From NCBI RefSeq assembly GCF_003116095.1, contig NZ_LGRA01000018.1, positions 768,749 to 832,748 on the forward strand: a stretch of 64,000 nt of DNA, in the 5' to 3' direction. Origin of the DNA: Azospirillum sp. TSO35-2 (lineage in GTDB: Bacteria > Pseudomonadota > Alphaproteobacteria > Azospirillales > Azospirillaceae). Made by a program: the position numbers and the translations under genes. The notes beneath the pieces are model-generated. The model made no database searches and had not been told where the DNA came from. It saw only the letters and a list, made by a program, of their open reading frames with translations. The number at the start of each line of letters is the position of its first letter. Position 1 is the stretch's first letter. Below, piece after piece: positions 27,365 to 36,129 of the stretch.

Positions 27365-27885
27365 GCGGGGATTCCCTTCACGAACATCGGCAGACCGGCG
27401 ACGGTCAGCACGACGCGCGGCGCCACGGCCGCGATGGATTGATGCAGGCGACCGGCATGGTCGCGGAAACGACGGGCCAGCGCGTTGTCGGGCACGATGC
27501 CCAGCCCGACCTCGTTGGAGACCAGGACCACCCGGCCGGGCAGCGTCGGCAGCAGGGCGACCAGCGCCGCGCTTTCAGCCTCGACGTCGCGGTCGGCCAT
27601 CATCAGGTTGGTCAGCCACAGCGTCAGGCAATCGACCAGAACGCCGGTGCCGGCGGCGGCGTGGCGGCGGAGCGCGCCGGCCAGATCCTGCGGCTCCTCC
27701 ACCGTCGTCCAGTCGGGGCCGCGGTCGGTGCGGTGCTTGGCGACCCGCTCCGCCATTTCGGCATCCCAAACCTGCGAGGTCGCGATGTAGACCCGCGGAC
27801 CGCCCAGCCCAGTCACCAGCCCCTCGGCGTAGCGGCTCTTGCCGGAGCGGGCGCCGCCCAGCACCAGCGTGAGGTCGGTCGTCAT
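27361..27885 (-). CDS. cobU: Adenosylcobinamide kinase / guanylyltransferase
   Basis: CobU (CobP), 174 residues, a bifunctional enzyme. It phosphorylates adenosylcobinamide and then attaches GMP in nucleotide-loop assembly of cobalamin. The P-loop is LVLGGARSGKSRYAEGL at residues 7-23. The histidine-bearing helix seen in EMAERVAKHRTDRGPDW carries the residue that takes GMP, and LVSNEVGLGIVPDNALAR is a conserved C-terminal element. Length is standard. It overlaps the cupin gene upstream and cobO downstream by four bases each, giving a compact coupled unit. Confidence 0.95.
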   Translation of the reverse strand: MTTDLTLVLGGARSGKSRYAEGLVTGLGGPRVYIATSQVWDAEMAERVAKHRTDRGPDWTTVEEPQDLAGALRRHAAAGTGVLVDCLTLWLTNLMMADRDVEAESAALVALLPTLPGRVVLVSNEVGLGIVPDNALARRFRDHAGRLHQSIAAVAPRVVLTVAGLPMFVKGIPA

Positions 27886-28361
27886 TCCCAGGGCGTTCCA
27901 TCGCGGTGGTGATAGGCGCCGTCGCGCCAGACCATGTCCTCGTCGGAGTAGTCGATCACGTCACCGGTGCTGCGGTCGCCGACCTCCAGGTAGCTGGCCG
28001 GTCGGTCACTGCGGTTGACCAGCCGGTGGCCGTCGGCGGCCCCAGCCGGGAAGCCGGCGCACAGGCCGGGGGTCAGAAGGGTCTCGCCGGCGTCGGTGAC
28101 CAGAATCAGCTCGCCCTCCACGACATAGATGAACTCGTCCTGCCGGCTGTGCCAATGGCGCAAGGCGGAGGACGCGCCGGGCTCCAGCCGGGTCAGGTTG
28201 ACGCCGAAGTTGGTCAGGCCCAGCGGATCGCCCAGCGCCACCCGATGCCGGCCGGCGACCTGCGCCCGGAAGGGCTGCGGGTAGTCGGTGGCGCCGGTTT
28301 CGGCGTCGAGGGCGGCCGGATCGAGAACCGGCGGCTTCTGGGGAACGGGATGGTCGGGCAC
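27882..28361 (-). CDS. Cupin-domain protein at the head of the cob operon
   Basis: A 159-residue single-cupin protein. The first cupin motif is visible as LRHWHSRQDEFIYVVEGELI, with two His and a Glu suited to binding a metal. The second motif is DGHRLVNRSDRPASYLEVGD, in which one ligand is a histidine. The start is GTG at 28361, chosen because AGGAGA lies six bases upstream; a longer in-frame ATG at 28412 has no such site. Its stop overlaps the cobU start by four bases, so it is translated with the cobalamin genes. Cupins of this type (about 160 residues, ending EDMVWRDGAYHHRDGTPW) are common in alphaproteobacteria, but their substrate is not established. A link to B12 metabolism is only inferred from position. 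Confidence 0.85.
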   Translation of the reverse strand: MPDHPVPQKPPVLDPAALDAETGATDYPQPFRAQVAGRHRVALGDPLGLTNFGVNLTRLEPGASSALRHWHSRQDEFIYVVEGELILVTDAGETLLTPGLCAGFPAGAADGHRLVNRSDRPASYLEVGDRSTGDVIDYSDEDMVWRDGAYHHRDGTPWE

Positions 28362-28548
28362 GGCCGTCTCCTGGAACGGGTTGCGGTCGCTTGCGCGCCC
28401 GGACTGTCGCAAACCCGGCGGACGGCGTCAAACGGCGCAAGACACCATGCACAGCAGGGTTGCCCGGCGTCCGGCTGGACAGGGTGCGGTGCGCGCGCCA
28501 TGCTTATTGCGATGCACAATAACAACCTGAGATGAGACGATCCGCCCG

Positions 28549-29355
28549 ATGTCCGATCTGGAACTCATCAGCCGCCTCCCGTCCGGCACGCCGAAAAAGC
28601 CGCCCCTGCTGTTCGTCCATGGCGCTTTCAGCGGCGCCTGGATATGGGACGCCAAGTTCCTGCCCTGGTTCGCTGAGCACGGCTGGGAGGCGCACGCCGT
28701 CTCGCTCCGCGGCCATGGCGGCAGCGAAGGGCGCGACCGCCTGCACGGCTTCGGGATTTCCGACTATGTCGACGACGTGCTGGAGGCGGCGGACCGCCTG
28801 TCGGCGCCGCCGGTGCTGATCGGCCATTCGATGGGCGGCATGGTGGTGCAGCGCGCGCTGGCGCGGCGGCGCTTTCCCGGCGCGGTGCTGATGGCGTCGG
28901 CGCCGCCGCACGGCCTGTGGTCATCGACCCTGGGGCTGGCGTGGCGGGCGCCCTACGTGTTCCAGCAGATGGCGATGCTGACGGCCTTCGGCGAGAACGC
29001 CATCGATCCCGAAGCGATCCGCCGGGCCATGTTCTCCGACGACATGCCGCGCGCGGAGGCGGCCAAGTACGAGTCCTTCCTTCAGGAGGAATCGCGCCGC
29101 GTCCTGATGGACATCGGCGGCTGGATTCCCTTCCCCACCCTGCCGCCGCGCGACATCCCGGTGCTGGTGATGGGGGCGGAGAAGGATTTGCTGTTCCCGC
29201 GGGCCGAAATCGTCGCCACCGCAATGGCACTGGGCACCGAGCCGGTGTTCATGCCCGGCACGGGGCACGCGATGATGCTGGAACGCGACTGGCGCTCGGC
29301 CGCCGAGCGGGTCGAAGGCTGGGTGGCCGCAACCGTGCCGGCCGAGGCGGCGTAA
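28549..29355 (+). CDS. Alpha/beta fold hydrolase
   Basis: A 268-residue alpha/beta hydrolase without signal peptide. Core elements are LLFVHGAFSGAWIWDAKFLP (oxyanion HG), AVSLRGHGGSEG, the nucleophile elbow VLIGHSMGGMVVQRAL near residue 100, the acid strand VLVMGAEKDLLFP and the catalytic His in MPGTGHAMMLERDW. The order and spacing fit the lipase/esterase-like branch of the family. Substrate and pathway are unknown and the neighbours do not help: upstream is the divergent cob cluster, downstream two convergent small genes. The ATG at 28549 has only a weak GAGACGAT ahead of it. Confidence 0.87.
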   Translation: MSDLELISRLPSGTPKKPPLLFVHGAFSGAWIWDAKFLPWFAEHGWEAHAVSLRGHGGSEGRDRLHGFGISDYVDDVLEAADRLSAPPVLIGHSMGGMVVQRALARRRFPGAVLMASAPPHGLWSSTLGLAWRAPYVFQQMAMLTAFGENAIDPEAIRRAMFSDDMPRAEAAKYESFLQEESRRVLMDIGGWIPFPTLPPRDIPVLVMGAEKDLLFPRAEIVATAMALGTEPVFMPGTGHAMMLERDWRSAAERVEGWVAATVPAEAA

Positions 29356-29398
29356 CCCCGCTCCGCCCCGGCTCAGGTCATCGGGACCGGGCGCGGCC

Positions 29399-29587
29399 TT
29401 ACGCCGTGGTCGGGTTGGGCATGCCCGGCATCGGCTCATCGGCCGGAGGCGGGACTTCCGGCAGGATGCCGGGGTTCGGCGGCACCGGGTAGGGGTCCGG
29501 AGTCGTCGGCCGGTCGGGCTGCGGCGGGTTCGGGTTGGACGGCGCCGGTATTTCGCCGGGGCCGGTCGGCTTCTGCGGGTCGCTCAT
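29399..29587 (-). CDS. Small proline-rich hypothetical protein (62 aa)
   Basis: A 62-residue protein that is roughly one third proline: MSDPQKPTGPGEIPAPSNPN, then PPQPDRPTTPDPYPVPPNPG, then ILPEVPPPADEPMPGMPNP. It should be disordered and extended. The ATG at 29587 follows GGAGTG seven bases upstream, which supports translation despite low complexity. There is no signal peptide, yet it lies 39 bp from an entericidin-like lipoprotein gene on the same strand, so the two may be co-transcribed. No family is recognised; a role at the envelope or as a linker-like protein would be speculation. Confidence 0.6.
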   Translation of the reverse strand: MSDPQKPTGPGEIPAPSNPNPPQPDRPTTPDPYPVPPNPGILPEVPPPADEPMPGMPNPTTA

Positions 29588-29626
29588 GCGGGCACTCCGT
29601 TTCTGTTCGTTTTGGGCGGCGGGGCT

Positions 29627-29827
29627 CTACTCCGCCGTGCGCTCGATGGCGCGGCCGCCGGCGCGGATGTCCTGACCGGCGCCCTCCACCGTGTTGCAGC
29701 CGGTCAGCAGGGCGGCAAAGGCGACCAGGAACGTCAGGAGCACCACCTCGCGCGCGGGAAACGGGATCGCGCGGGCCATGGCACGGTGGGGAGCGCGCTG
29801 GTGGTCCCGGTGCTTGGCGTGGCGCAT
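29627..29827 (-). CDS. Entericidin A/B family lipoprotein
   Basis: A 66-residue small lipoprotein of the entericidin family, components of an antidote/toxin pair in enterobacteria and widespread as stress-related envelope lipoproteins. The hydrophobic stretch VVLLTFLVAFAALLTGC ends in an LTGC lipobox. The mature part, CNTVEGAGQDIRAGGRAIER, is the family signature. The N-terminus before the hydrophobic core is longer and more basic than usual (about 27 residues), so the true start could be an internal ATG at residue 17. The ATG at 29827 is preferred for its AGGAGAG six bases away. Only one gene of the usual tandem pair is present; a proline-rich ORF follows instead. Confidence 0.85.
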   Translation of the reverse strand: MRHAKHRDHQRAPHRAMARAIPFPAREVVLLTFLVAFAALLTGCNTVEGAGQDIRAGGRAIERTAE

Positions 29828-30117
29828 GGTGTCTCTCCTGTGTCTGGGCCGGCGGGGGATCGCCCCGCTGGGGTTGATGGGGGTGTGCGTTGCGTGGGTC
29901 TGCCTTTGACAACGGGGCGGCGGCGGCTTGGTTCCGCCGCGCCATGCGCGCCACGCAACGGTCCTTTCGGAGCGGTCGAAAGCCTTGACGCGGTACGCCC
30001 ACCGGGCAAGATGACCAGCTTTTGCGCAGCCTGCCCGCATTCCGGTCAGCCCCTAGGGTCGACGCGCCGTCCCCACCGCCCCGATCGCCTCACCCAAAAG
30101 CACTCACGGGTCCGACA

Positions 30118-31476
30118 ATGAGCACCGACGCCCTGCCCGCCCCCGATCCACAGCGCTCCAGCCTGTCGACGCACATCGGCGAACTGCTGCGGCTGGCCGG
30201 GCCGGTCATCGTCTCGCGCGCCGGGCTGATGGTGATGATGGCGGTCGACACCGCCATCGTCGGCCGGTTCGCCGCGCAGGAGCTGGCCTATTACGGGCTG
30301 GCCCACCTGCCGGGGAACATCATGGTCGGCACCGGAGTCGGGCTGCTGATGGGCACCGTGATGATCACCGCCCACGCCTTTGGCGCCGGCACCGACGCGG
30401 AATGCGGACGGGCGTGGCGCCGTTCCGTCCCCTACGCGCTGCTGCTGGGCGTGCTGTTCGCCCTGGTGTCGCTGCTGGGCGAGCCGCTGTTCCGGCTGGG
30501 CGGGCAGACCGGCGACCTGTCGCGCGGCGGCGCCCATGTGCTGGCCGTCCTCGGCCTCGGCGCGCCGGGCATGATGCTCTACATCACCACCGGCTTCTTC
30601 CTGGAGGGCATCAAGCGGCCGCTGCCGGGCATGGTGGCGATGGTGATCGGCAATTTTGTCAACGCCGGGCTGGCCTGGGCGCTGGTGTGGGGCCATGTCG
30701 GGCTGGAGCCGCTGGGCGCCGTCGGCTCGGCCTGGGCGACGACGGTGGTGCGCTGGGGCATGGGGCTGGGCCTCGTCGCCTATGTCTGGTGGATGCGCGA
30801 CCACGACCGGTGGGAGCTGCGCCGGCCGGTCGCCGGCTGGTGGAGCGGCGCCGCCCGCCAGCGCCATCTCGGCTATGCCGCCGGGCTCAGCATCGGGGTG
30901 GAGAGCGGCGCCTTCGCCGCGCTCGGCCTGTTCGCCGGCATGATCTCGCCGCTGGCGCTCGGCGCCTACACGGTCGGGCTGAACCTGACCGCCCTGCCCT
31001 TCATGGCGGCGGTCGGGCTGGCGTCGGCCACCGCGGTGCGGGTCGGTGTGGCCTATGGCCGCGGCGACCGGCGCGACATGGCGCTGGCGGGCTGGACCGG
31101 GCTGGGCGTCACCAGCGCCATCCTGGCCCTGGTCGGCATCCTCTACCGCAGCCTGCCCGACGCGCTGGGCGCCATCTACACCAACGATCCGGAACTGCTG
31201 GAGGCCGTCGCCCCGCTGATCGCCTTCGCCGCCTGGATCCTGATCGCCGACGGCGGGCAGACGGTGATGGCCAACGCGCTGCGCGGCCGGCACGACGCCT
31301 GGGTCCCGACCGCGCTGCACTTCTTCTCCTACGCGGTGGTGATGATTCCGGTATCGGCCGTGCTCGTGTTCGTACTCGGCCACGGCGCCCACGGGCTTTT
31401 CGAGGGAATTCTGATCGCCAGTGTGGTATCGGTGACGATCCTGTCGCTGCGCTTCGCGCATCTGAGCCGGCGCTGA
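30118..31476 (+). CDS. MATE family efflux transporter
   Basis: A 452-residue inner-membrane transporter of the MATE (multidrug and toxic compound extrusion) family, expected to export cationic drugs or metabolites by Na+ or H+ antiport. About twelve hydrophobic segments are visible. The first repeat begins LLRLAGPVIVSRAGLMVMMA, then VDTAIVGRFAAQELAYYGLA, a typical MATE start. The second repeat includes LSIGVESGAFAALGLFAGMI. The chosen ATG at 30118 gives a short polar N-terminus; earlier in-frame codons do not add homologous sequence. The ribosome site is weak. Substrate is unknown. It is followed by gyrA in the same direction after 122 bp with its own promoter. Confidence 0.92.
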   Translation: MSTDALPAPDPQRSSLSTHIGELLRLAGPVIVSRAGLMVMMAVDTAIVGRFAAQELAYYGLAHLPGNIMVGTGVGLLMGTVMITAHAFGAGTDAECGRAWRRSVPYALLLGVLFALVSLLGEPLFRLGGQTGDLSRGGAHVLAVLGLGAPGMMLYITTGFFLEGIKRPLPGMVAMVIGNFVNAGLAWALVWGHVGLEPLGAVGSAWATTVVRWGMGLGLVAYVWWMRDHDRWELRRPVAGWWSGAARQRHLGYAAGLSIGVESGAFAALGLFAGMISPLALGAYTVGLNLTALPFMAAVGLASATAVRVGVAYGRGDRRDMALAGWTGLGVTSAILALVGILYRSLPDALGAIYTNDPELLEAVAPLIAFAAWILIADGGQTVMANALRGRHDAWVPTALHFFSYAVVMIPVSAVLVFVLGHGAHGLFEGILIASVVSVTILSLRFAHLSRR

Positions 31477-31499
31477 CCTGCAGCCGCCGGCCCCGGACG

Positions 31500-31528
31500 T
31501 TGTGTGCAGTTGCGGGAGTTGCTATATT
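31500..31528 (+). promoter_or_regulatory. Candidate gyrA promoter
   Basis: TTGTGT (31500-31505) and TATATT (31523-31528) are separated by exactly 17 bp and lie 70 bp ahead of the gyrA start in a short AT-rich patch between two GC-rich genes. Confidence 0.5.
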
Positions 31529-31598
31529 TCTTGAGCAAAACCTTCGGCCGCCAAGGCCAGCGCGCCCGCATCACCGCGGCCGCGCCACCGAAGAATGA

Positions 31599-34415
31599 GT
31601 GTCCTGCTTGAGCACCACGCCCCTTCCGCCCGCCTCCGACATCGCGCCGATCAACATCGAAGACGAGATGCGGAAATCGTATCTCGATTACGCGATGAGC
31701 GTGATCGTGAGCCGTGCCCTGCCCGACGTCCGCGACGGGCTGAAGCCGGTTCACCGGCGCATCCTCTACGCGATGAAGGAGGGCGGGTACGACTCGACCA
31801 AGCCCTACAAGAAGTCGGCGCGCATCGTCGGCGACGTGATGGGTAAATACCACCCGCACGGCGACAGCGCGATCTACGACGCCATGGTCCGCATGGCGCA
31901 GGACTTCTCGATGCGCCTGCCGCTGATCGACGGCCAGGGCAATTTCGGTTCGATGGACGGCGATCCGGCCGCGGCGATGCGCTACACCGAGGCGCGTCTG
32001 GCCAAGTCGGCGGAAGCGCTGCTCGACGACATCGACAAGGACACCATCGACTTCCAGGCGAGCTACGACGATTCGGGCCGCGAGCCCACCGTCGTCCCCG
32101 CCCGCTTCCCGAACCTGCTGGTGAACGGCGCCGGCGGCATCGCCGTCGGCATGGCGACCAACATCCCGCCCCACAATCTGGGCGAGGTGATCGACGCCTG
32201 CTGCGCCTACATCGACAACCCCGACGTCACGCTCGAAGAGCTGATGGAGCATGTGCCCGGCCCCGATTTCCCGACGGGCGGCCTGATCCTCGGCCGATCG
32301 GGCAGCCGGGCGGCGCTGCAGACCGGACGCGGCTCGGTCATCCTGCGTGCCAAGACCCATTTCGAGGAGGTGCGCAAGGACCGCACCGCCATCGTCGCGA
32401 CCGAGGTGCCCTATCAGGTCAACAAGGCCAAGCTGATGGAGCGCATCGGCGAGGTGGTGAACGACAAGATCATCGAGGGCATCTCCGACCTGCGCGACGA
32501 GTCGGACCGCGACGGCGTCCGCGTGGTGATCGAGCTGAAGCGCGACGCCGTTCCCGACGTCGTGCTGGCCCAGCTGTTCCGCCACACCCAGCTCCAGACC
32601 TCGTTCGGCGTCAACATGCTGGCGCTGAACGGCGGCCGGCCGGAGTTGATGCATCTCCGGCAGATCATCGAGGCGTTCATCCGCTTCCGTGAGCAGGTCA
32701 TCACCCGGCGGACCGAGTTCCTGCTGGGCAAGGCGCGGGAGCGGGCGCACACCTTGGTCGGTCTGGCCGTCGCCGTCGCCAACCTCGACGCGATGATCCA
32801 GCTGATCCGCAGCGCCCCCGATCCGGTGTGGGCGCGCGAGGAGATCATGGCCCGCGAGTGGCCGGTTCACGACGTCGGCCCGCTGATCGAGCTGATCGAC
32901 GAGCCGGGCCGCGGCGTCAACCCCGGGAACACGTACCGCCTGTCCGAGGTCCAGGCCCGTGCCATCCTCGATTTGCGCCTGCACCGCCTGACCGGGCTGG
33001 AGCGCGACAAGATCGGCGCCGAGCTGACCGACGTCACCGACCAGATCGCCGACTTCCTCGCCACGCTGGCCAACCGGCCGAAGCTGATGGGCATCCTGCG
33101 CGACGAGCTGGTCGAGATGAAGGAGCGGTTCGGCAACCCGCGCCGCACCGAAATCCAGGATCTGGAGTTCGAGGCCGACATTGAGGACCTGATCCAGCGC
33201 GAGGACATGGTCGTCACCGTCAGCCAGTCCGGCTATGTGAAGCGGGTGCCGCTGTCGACCTACCGGGCGCAGAAGCGCGGCGGCAAGGGCCGCGCCGGCA
33301 TGTCGATGAAGGCGGAGGACGCGGTCAGCGACTTGTTCGTCGCCAACACCCACACGCCGCTGCTGCTGTTCTCGAACCGGGGCATGGTCTACAAGCTGAA
33401 GGTCTACCGCCTGCCGCTGGGCAACCCGCAGGCGCGCGGCAAGGCCTTCGTCAACCTGCTGCCGCTGCTCGACGGCGACACCATCACCACCGTCCTGCCG
33501 TTGCCGGAGGACGAGGCGGCTTGGGCCGACCTGCACGTCGTCTTCGCCACCTCCCGCGGCAACGTCCGCCGCAACCGCATGTCGGACTTCGCCAACATCC
33601 GCTCCAACGGCCTGATCGCCATGAAGCTGGAAGAGGAAGGCGAACGGCTGATCGGCGTCCACACCTGCTCCGATACCGACGACGTGTTGCTGGCCACCAG
33701 CGGCGGCAAGTGCATCCGCTTCGCGGTGGATGACGTGCGCGTCTTCGCCGGCCGCACCTCCACCGGTGTCCGCGGCATCCGCCTGGCCGACGGGGACGAG
33801 GTCGTCTCGATGTCGATCCTGGGCCATGTCGACGCCACCGCCGAGGAACGCGCCGCCTTCTTCAAGATGAAGCGTGACGAAGGTCTGGAGATGGAGGGCG
33901 AGGCCGCGCCGGAAGCCGACGAGGTCTCCGCCGAATCGGTCACCCTGACGCCGGACCGCTATGAGGAGCTGAAGCGCCTCGAGCAGTACATCCTGACCGT
34001 CTCCGACCGCGGTTACGGCAAGCGCAGCTCGTCCTACGAATACCGGGTGACCGGCCGCGGTGGCCAGGGCATCTGGAACATGGAGATGGGCGAGCGCAAC
34101 GGCCGGATCGTCGCCGCCTTCCCGGTGGAATCGAACCACCAGGTGATGATGGTGACGAACGGCGGCCAAGTGATCCGCATGCCGCTGCACGACGTGCGGG
34201 TGGCCGGCCGCAAGACGCTGGGCGTCACGCTGTTCCGCGTGGGGGCGGACGAGCGCGTGGTGTCCGTCGCCACCATCGCCGAGGAAGACGGCGAGAACGG
34301 CGGCGAGAACGGCATCGATGCCGCCGGCGAGGCTGGTGTCGACAACGGCAGCGACGCCAACGGTTCCGCGGACACCGGCGACACCGCCGGCGACACCGCC
34401 GCGCCGAACGAGTAA
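31599..34415 (+). CDS. gyrA: DNA gyrase subunit A
   Basis: GyrA, 938 residues, the DNA cleaving and rejoining subunit of gyrase. The catalytic tyrosine is in [13 protein letters not shown] (Tyr129). The quinolone-resistance region [19 protein letters not shown] carries Ser90 and Asp94, the positions equivalent to E. coli Ser83 and Asp87, so it looks like a sensitive type. The GyrA box needed for DNA wrapping is present as [11 protein letters not shown] near residue 560. The C-terminal beta-pinwheel follows and ends in an acidic tail ([19 protein letters not shown]), which is longer than usual. The start is either GTG at 31599 or TTG at 31608; neither has a strong ribosome site. coaD follows 25 bp later. 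Confidence 0.98.
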   Translation: MSCLSTTPLPPASDIAPINIEDEMRKSYLDYAMSVIVSRALPDVRDGLKPVHRRILYAMKEGGYDSTKPYKKSARIVGDVMGKYHPHGDSAIYDAMVRMAQDFSMRLPLIDGQGNFGSMDGDPAAAMRYTEARLAKSAEALLDDIDKDTIDFQASYDDSGREPTVVPARFPNLLVNGAGGIAVGMATNIPPHNLGEVIDACCAYIDNPDVTLEELMEHVPGPDFPTGGLILGRSGSRAALQTGRGSVILRAKTHFEEVRKDRTAIVATEVPYQVNKAKLMERIGEVVNDKIIEGISDLRDESDRDGVRVVIELKRDAVPDVVLAQLFRHTQLQTSFGVNMLALNGGRPELMHLRQIIEAFIRFREQVITRRTEFLLGKARERAHTLVGLAVAVANLDAMIQLIRSAPDPVWAREEIMAREWPVHDVGPLIELIDEPGRGVNPGNTYRLSEVQARAILDLRLHRLTGLERDKIGAELTDVTDQIADFLATLANRPKLMGILRDELVEMKERFGNPRRTEIQDLEFEADIEDLIQREDMVVTVSQSGYVKRVPLSTYRAQKRGGKGRAGMSMKAEDAVSDLFVANTHTPLLLFSNRGMVYKLKVYRLPLGNPQARGKAFVNLLPLLDGDTITTVLPLPEDEAAWADLHVVFATSRGNVRRNRMSDFANIRSNGLIAMKLEEEGERLIGVHTCSDTDDVLLATSGGKCIRFAVDDVRVFAGRTSTGVRGIRLADGDEVVSMSILGHVDATAEERAAFFKMKRDEGLEMEGEAAPEADEVSAESVTLTPDRYEELKRLEQYILTVSDRGYGKRSSSYEYRVTGRGGQGIWNMEMGERNGRIVAAFPVESNHQVMMVTNGGQVIRMPLHDVRVAGRKTLGVTLFRVGADERVVSVATIAEEDGENGGENGIDAAGEAGVDNGSDANGSADTGDTAGDTAAPNE

Positions 34416-34440
34416 CGGAAGGGCGTAAAGGGGAACCTCC

Positions 34441-35004
34441 ATGGCGACCAGCCAGACCGAGACCACTGTGACGGGGCGAATCGGTGTCTATCCAGGCACC
34501 TTCGACCCGATCACCAACGGTCACATGGACATCATCCAGCGCGCCGCCCGTCAGGTCGACCACCTGATCGTCGGCGTCGCACGGAACGCCGGCAAGGGCC
34601 CGCTCTATTCGACGGACGAGCGGGTGGCGATGGTGCGCGAGGACGTCGCGTCCTTGAACGCCGCCGGTGCCAGCATCGAGGTGCGGGCCTTCGACAATCT
34701 GCTGATGCATTTCGCCATCGAGATGAACGCCCGCGTCATCATCCGCGGCCTGCGCGCCGTCTCGGACTTCGAGTATGAATTCCAGATGGCGGGGATGAAC
34801 GCGCGGCTGAATCCGAAGGTCGAGACGATCTTCCTGATGTCATCGGAAAAGCACCAGTTCATTTCCTCCCGCTTTGTGAAGGAGATCGGGCGTCTGGGTG
34901 GCGACATCCGCCATTTCGTCTCCGCCCGCGTTGCCGAGCGTCTGGCTGAACGCTTCGCGATGGAGGCCGGCAGCGGTACCCAGCCGACGGTCAACCAGAC
35001 CTGA
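34441..35004 (+). CDS. coaD: Phosphopantetheine adenylyltransferase
   Basis: CoaD, 187 residues, the penultimate enzyme of coenzyme A synthesis (4'-phosphopantetheine + ATP to dephospho-CoA). It shows the nucleotidyltransferase signature GVYPGTFDPITNGHMDII at residues 15-32, with the T/HxGH-like motif. It also has VIIRGLRAVSDFEYEFQMAG in the middle and SSEKHQFISSRFVKEI at the C-terminal side. Length is slightly above the usual 160 because of short N- and C-terminal extensions (MATSQTETTVTGR and AGSGTQPTVNQT). It is 25 bp downstream of gyrA and probably co-transcribed. A very long perfect hairpin follows its stop. Confidence 0.97.
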   Translation: MATSQTETTVTGRIGVYPGTFDPITNGHMDIIQRAARQVDHLIVGVARNAGKGPLYSTDERVAMVREDVASLNAAGASIEVRAFDNLLMHFAIEMNARVIIRGLRAVSDFEYEFQMAGMNARLNPKVETIFLMSSEKHQFISSRFVKEIGRLGGDIRHFVSARVAERLAERFAMEAGSGTQPTVNQT

Positions 35005-35013
35005 TCTGCCCAA

Positions 35014-35067
35014 TCAACCATGGGCTTGATGGCAATTTCCTGCCATTGCCATCAAGCCCATGGTTGA
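35014..35067. repeat. 23-bp perfect inverted repeat between coaD and tRNA-Lys
   Basis: Arms 35014-35036 and 35045-35067 are exact reverse complements (TCAACCATGGGCTTGATGGC... and its partner ...ATCAAGCCCATGGTTGA) with an eight-base loop. There is no T-run. The right arm touches the -35 box of the tRNA-Lys promoter. It may terminate coaD transcription or form a cruciform. Confidence 0.8.
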
Positions 35068-35092
35068 CCTTTCCGGCGCGTCTTTCTATGGT
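35064..35092 (+). promoter_or_regulatory. Candidate tRNA-Lys promoter
   Basis: TTGACC (35064-35069) and TATGGT (35087-35092) are spaced by 17 bp and would start transcription about 40 bases before the mature tRNA. This is a strong match for a stable-RNA promoter. Confidence 0.6.
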
Positions 35093-35139
35093 GCGCCCAC
35101 CTTCGGCGGAGGGCAGTTTTTCCTCCCGCCGCGCAGGAT

Positions 35140-35215
35140 GATCCGGTAGCTCAGTCGGTAGAGCACGTGACTTTTAATCATGTGGCCGTGGGTTCGAATC
35201 CCACCCGGATCACCA
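35140..35215 (+). tRNA. tRNA-Lys (anticodon TTT)
   Basis: The cloverleaf folds completely: acceptor GATCCGG with CCGGATC, D-arm GCTC...GAGC, anticodon loop CTTTTAA with anticodon TTT, T-arm GTGGGTTCGAATCCCAC, and encoded CCA at 35213-35215. It reads lysine AAA/AAG codons. It has its own promoter and terminator. Confidence 0.97.
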
Positions 35216-35241
35216 TCTTTTCAAGGCTTTAGCCTTCCTGT

Positions 35242-35266
35242 AGAGGTCGCTTCGGCGGCCTCTTTT
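35242..35266 (+). terminator. Terminator of tRNA-Lys
   Basis: A nine-pair stem with one G-T pair (AGAGGTCGC and GCGGCCTCT) closed by a TTCG loop and followed by TTTTGCTTTG, 26 bp after the tRNA end. Confidence 0.8.
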
Positions 35267-35362
35267 GCTTTGTGGGGCAGATAGGCTCTCGCCTGCGTGT
35301 CGACCAGCGGCCACAACGGCTTGGTCCCTGACGCAAGCCTGGCGTCTGATCCGCTGCCCCAA

Positions 35363-35404
35363 CGCAAAGAAAAAGCCCCGCCGAAGCGGGGCTTTTTCTT
35401 TGCG
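35363..35404. terminator. Bidirectional terminator between tRNA-Lys and tRNA-Arg
   Basis: A perfect symmetrical hairpin with the core AAAAAGCCCCGC, loop CGAA, GCGGGGCTTTTT, flanked by further pairing CGCAAAG/CTTTGCG. Both strands present a GC stem followed by T residues. It should end the minus-strand tRNA-Arg transcript and back up the tRNA-Lys terminator. Confidence 0.9.
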
Positions 35405-35420
35405 ATCCGTACACGTCCCG

Positions 35421-35497
35421 TGGCGACCCCAGCTGGATTCGAACCAGCGACCTGCCGCTTAGAAGGCGGCTGCTCTATCCAACTGAGCTATGGGGCC
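35421..35497 (-). tRNA. tRNA-Arg (anticodon TCT)
   Basis: On the minus strand: acceptor GGCCCCA pairing with TGGGGTC (one G-T), D-arm GCTC...GAGC, anticodon loop CTTCTAA with anticodon TCT, T-arm GCTGGTTCGAATCCAGC, and encoded CCA. It decodes AGA/AGG arginine codons, rare ones in a GC-rich genome. Confidence 0.96.
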
Positions 35498-35526
35498 TCA
35501 TCACGGAACAGACCGTGACCCGAGCC

Positions 35527-35823
35527 TCAGAAGCGCGGGCGGTCGGTGCGGAAGTTGTCGGCGTAGTTGCGCGGGCGGATGCGGCGGACCGGGGCGTCCT
35601 GCACGGTGTAGTTCCAGCCCTCGCGCTCCGCGAAGGCAATGGCCTCTTCCTTCGTCTCGAAGGACAGGCGAACTTGGTTCAGCGTGTCACCCGAGCTGGT
35701 CCAGCCCATCAGCGGTTCCGGCCGGCGCGGGGTTTCGATCTCGTAATCCAGCATCCAACGGTGAGTCTTGGCACGGCCGGATTGCATGGCCGTCTTGCTC
35801 GGCTGATAGATCCGGACGTTCAT
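35527..35823 (-). CDS. Complex I accessory subunit, NDUFS4 family
   Basis: A 98-residue homologue of mitochondrial NDUFS4 (18-kDa/AQDQ subunit), an accessory subunit of NADH:ubiquinone oxidoreductase that is typical of alphaproteobacteria. It begins MNVRIYQPSKTAMQSGRAKT and continues HRWMLDYEIETPRRPEPLMG, then WTSSGDTLNQVRLSFETKEE and AIAFAEREGWNYTVQDAP. This is the W-TSS-D-...-L-F-KEEAI-FAE pattern of the family. It helps stabilise the peripheral arm; the bacterial protein lacks the mitochondrial presequence. The main nuo genes are not in the window. The gene lies between two minus-strand tRNA genes. Confidence 0.93.
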   Translation of the reverse strand: MNVRIYQPSKTAMQSGRAKTHRWMLDYEIETPRRPEPLMGWTSSGDTLNQVRLSFETKEEAIAFAEREGWNYTVQDAPVRRIRPRNYADNFRTDRPRF

Positions 35824-35897
35824 GGCTCGCTCGTCTCCCCTACGGTCTGCGACTGCGGTCGTGCGCGTCGGCGCAACCGCGATGATTCCCCTGGCGA

Positions 35898-35975
35898 TGG
35901 TCGGGGCGCCCGGATTCGAACCGGGGGCCTCCAGTACCCAAAACTGGCGCGCTGACCAGACTGCGCTACGCCCCG
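35898..35975 (-). tRNA. tRNA-Pro (anticodon TGG)
   Basis: On the minus strand: acceptor CGGGGCG with CGCCCCG, anticodon loop TTTTGGG with anticodon TGG, T-arm CCCGGTTCGAATCCGGG, and encoded CCA at 35900-35898. It reads CCN proline codons by wobble. It lies upstream of the NDUFS4 gene on the same strand. Confidence 0.96.
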
Positions 35976-36129
35976 TCGCCGCGTTGTGAGATACACGAAC
36001 GCCACGCCCACGGCAAGCGGACGGCGCACCAGTCAGCCGGTCTTTCTCCATCCGCCGGCCATCCGGCACGCCAAGCTGCGGCGTTCGGTCGCTCACTCGG
36101 CCCCATCAACACCGTTCAGGGTCCCATCG

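Noticed and set aside
28362..28548. Cobalamin riboswitch upstream of the cupin-cob operon
   Set aside because: The sequence near the GTG start (CCAGGAGACGGCC) looks like a B12 box, but the remaining conserved elements of the riboswitch could not be placed, and the piece is explained by the ribosome site.
31329..34466. A 1045-codon open frame on the minus strand opposite gyrA
   Set aside because: It is a shadow of gyrA caused by GC-rich codon bias; the translation is His/Arg/Gln-rich with no domain, whereas gyrA has all motifs.
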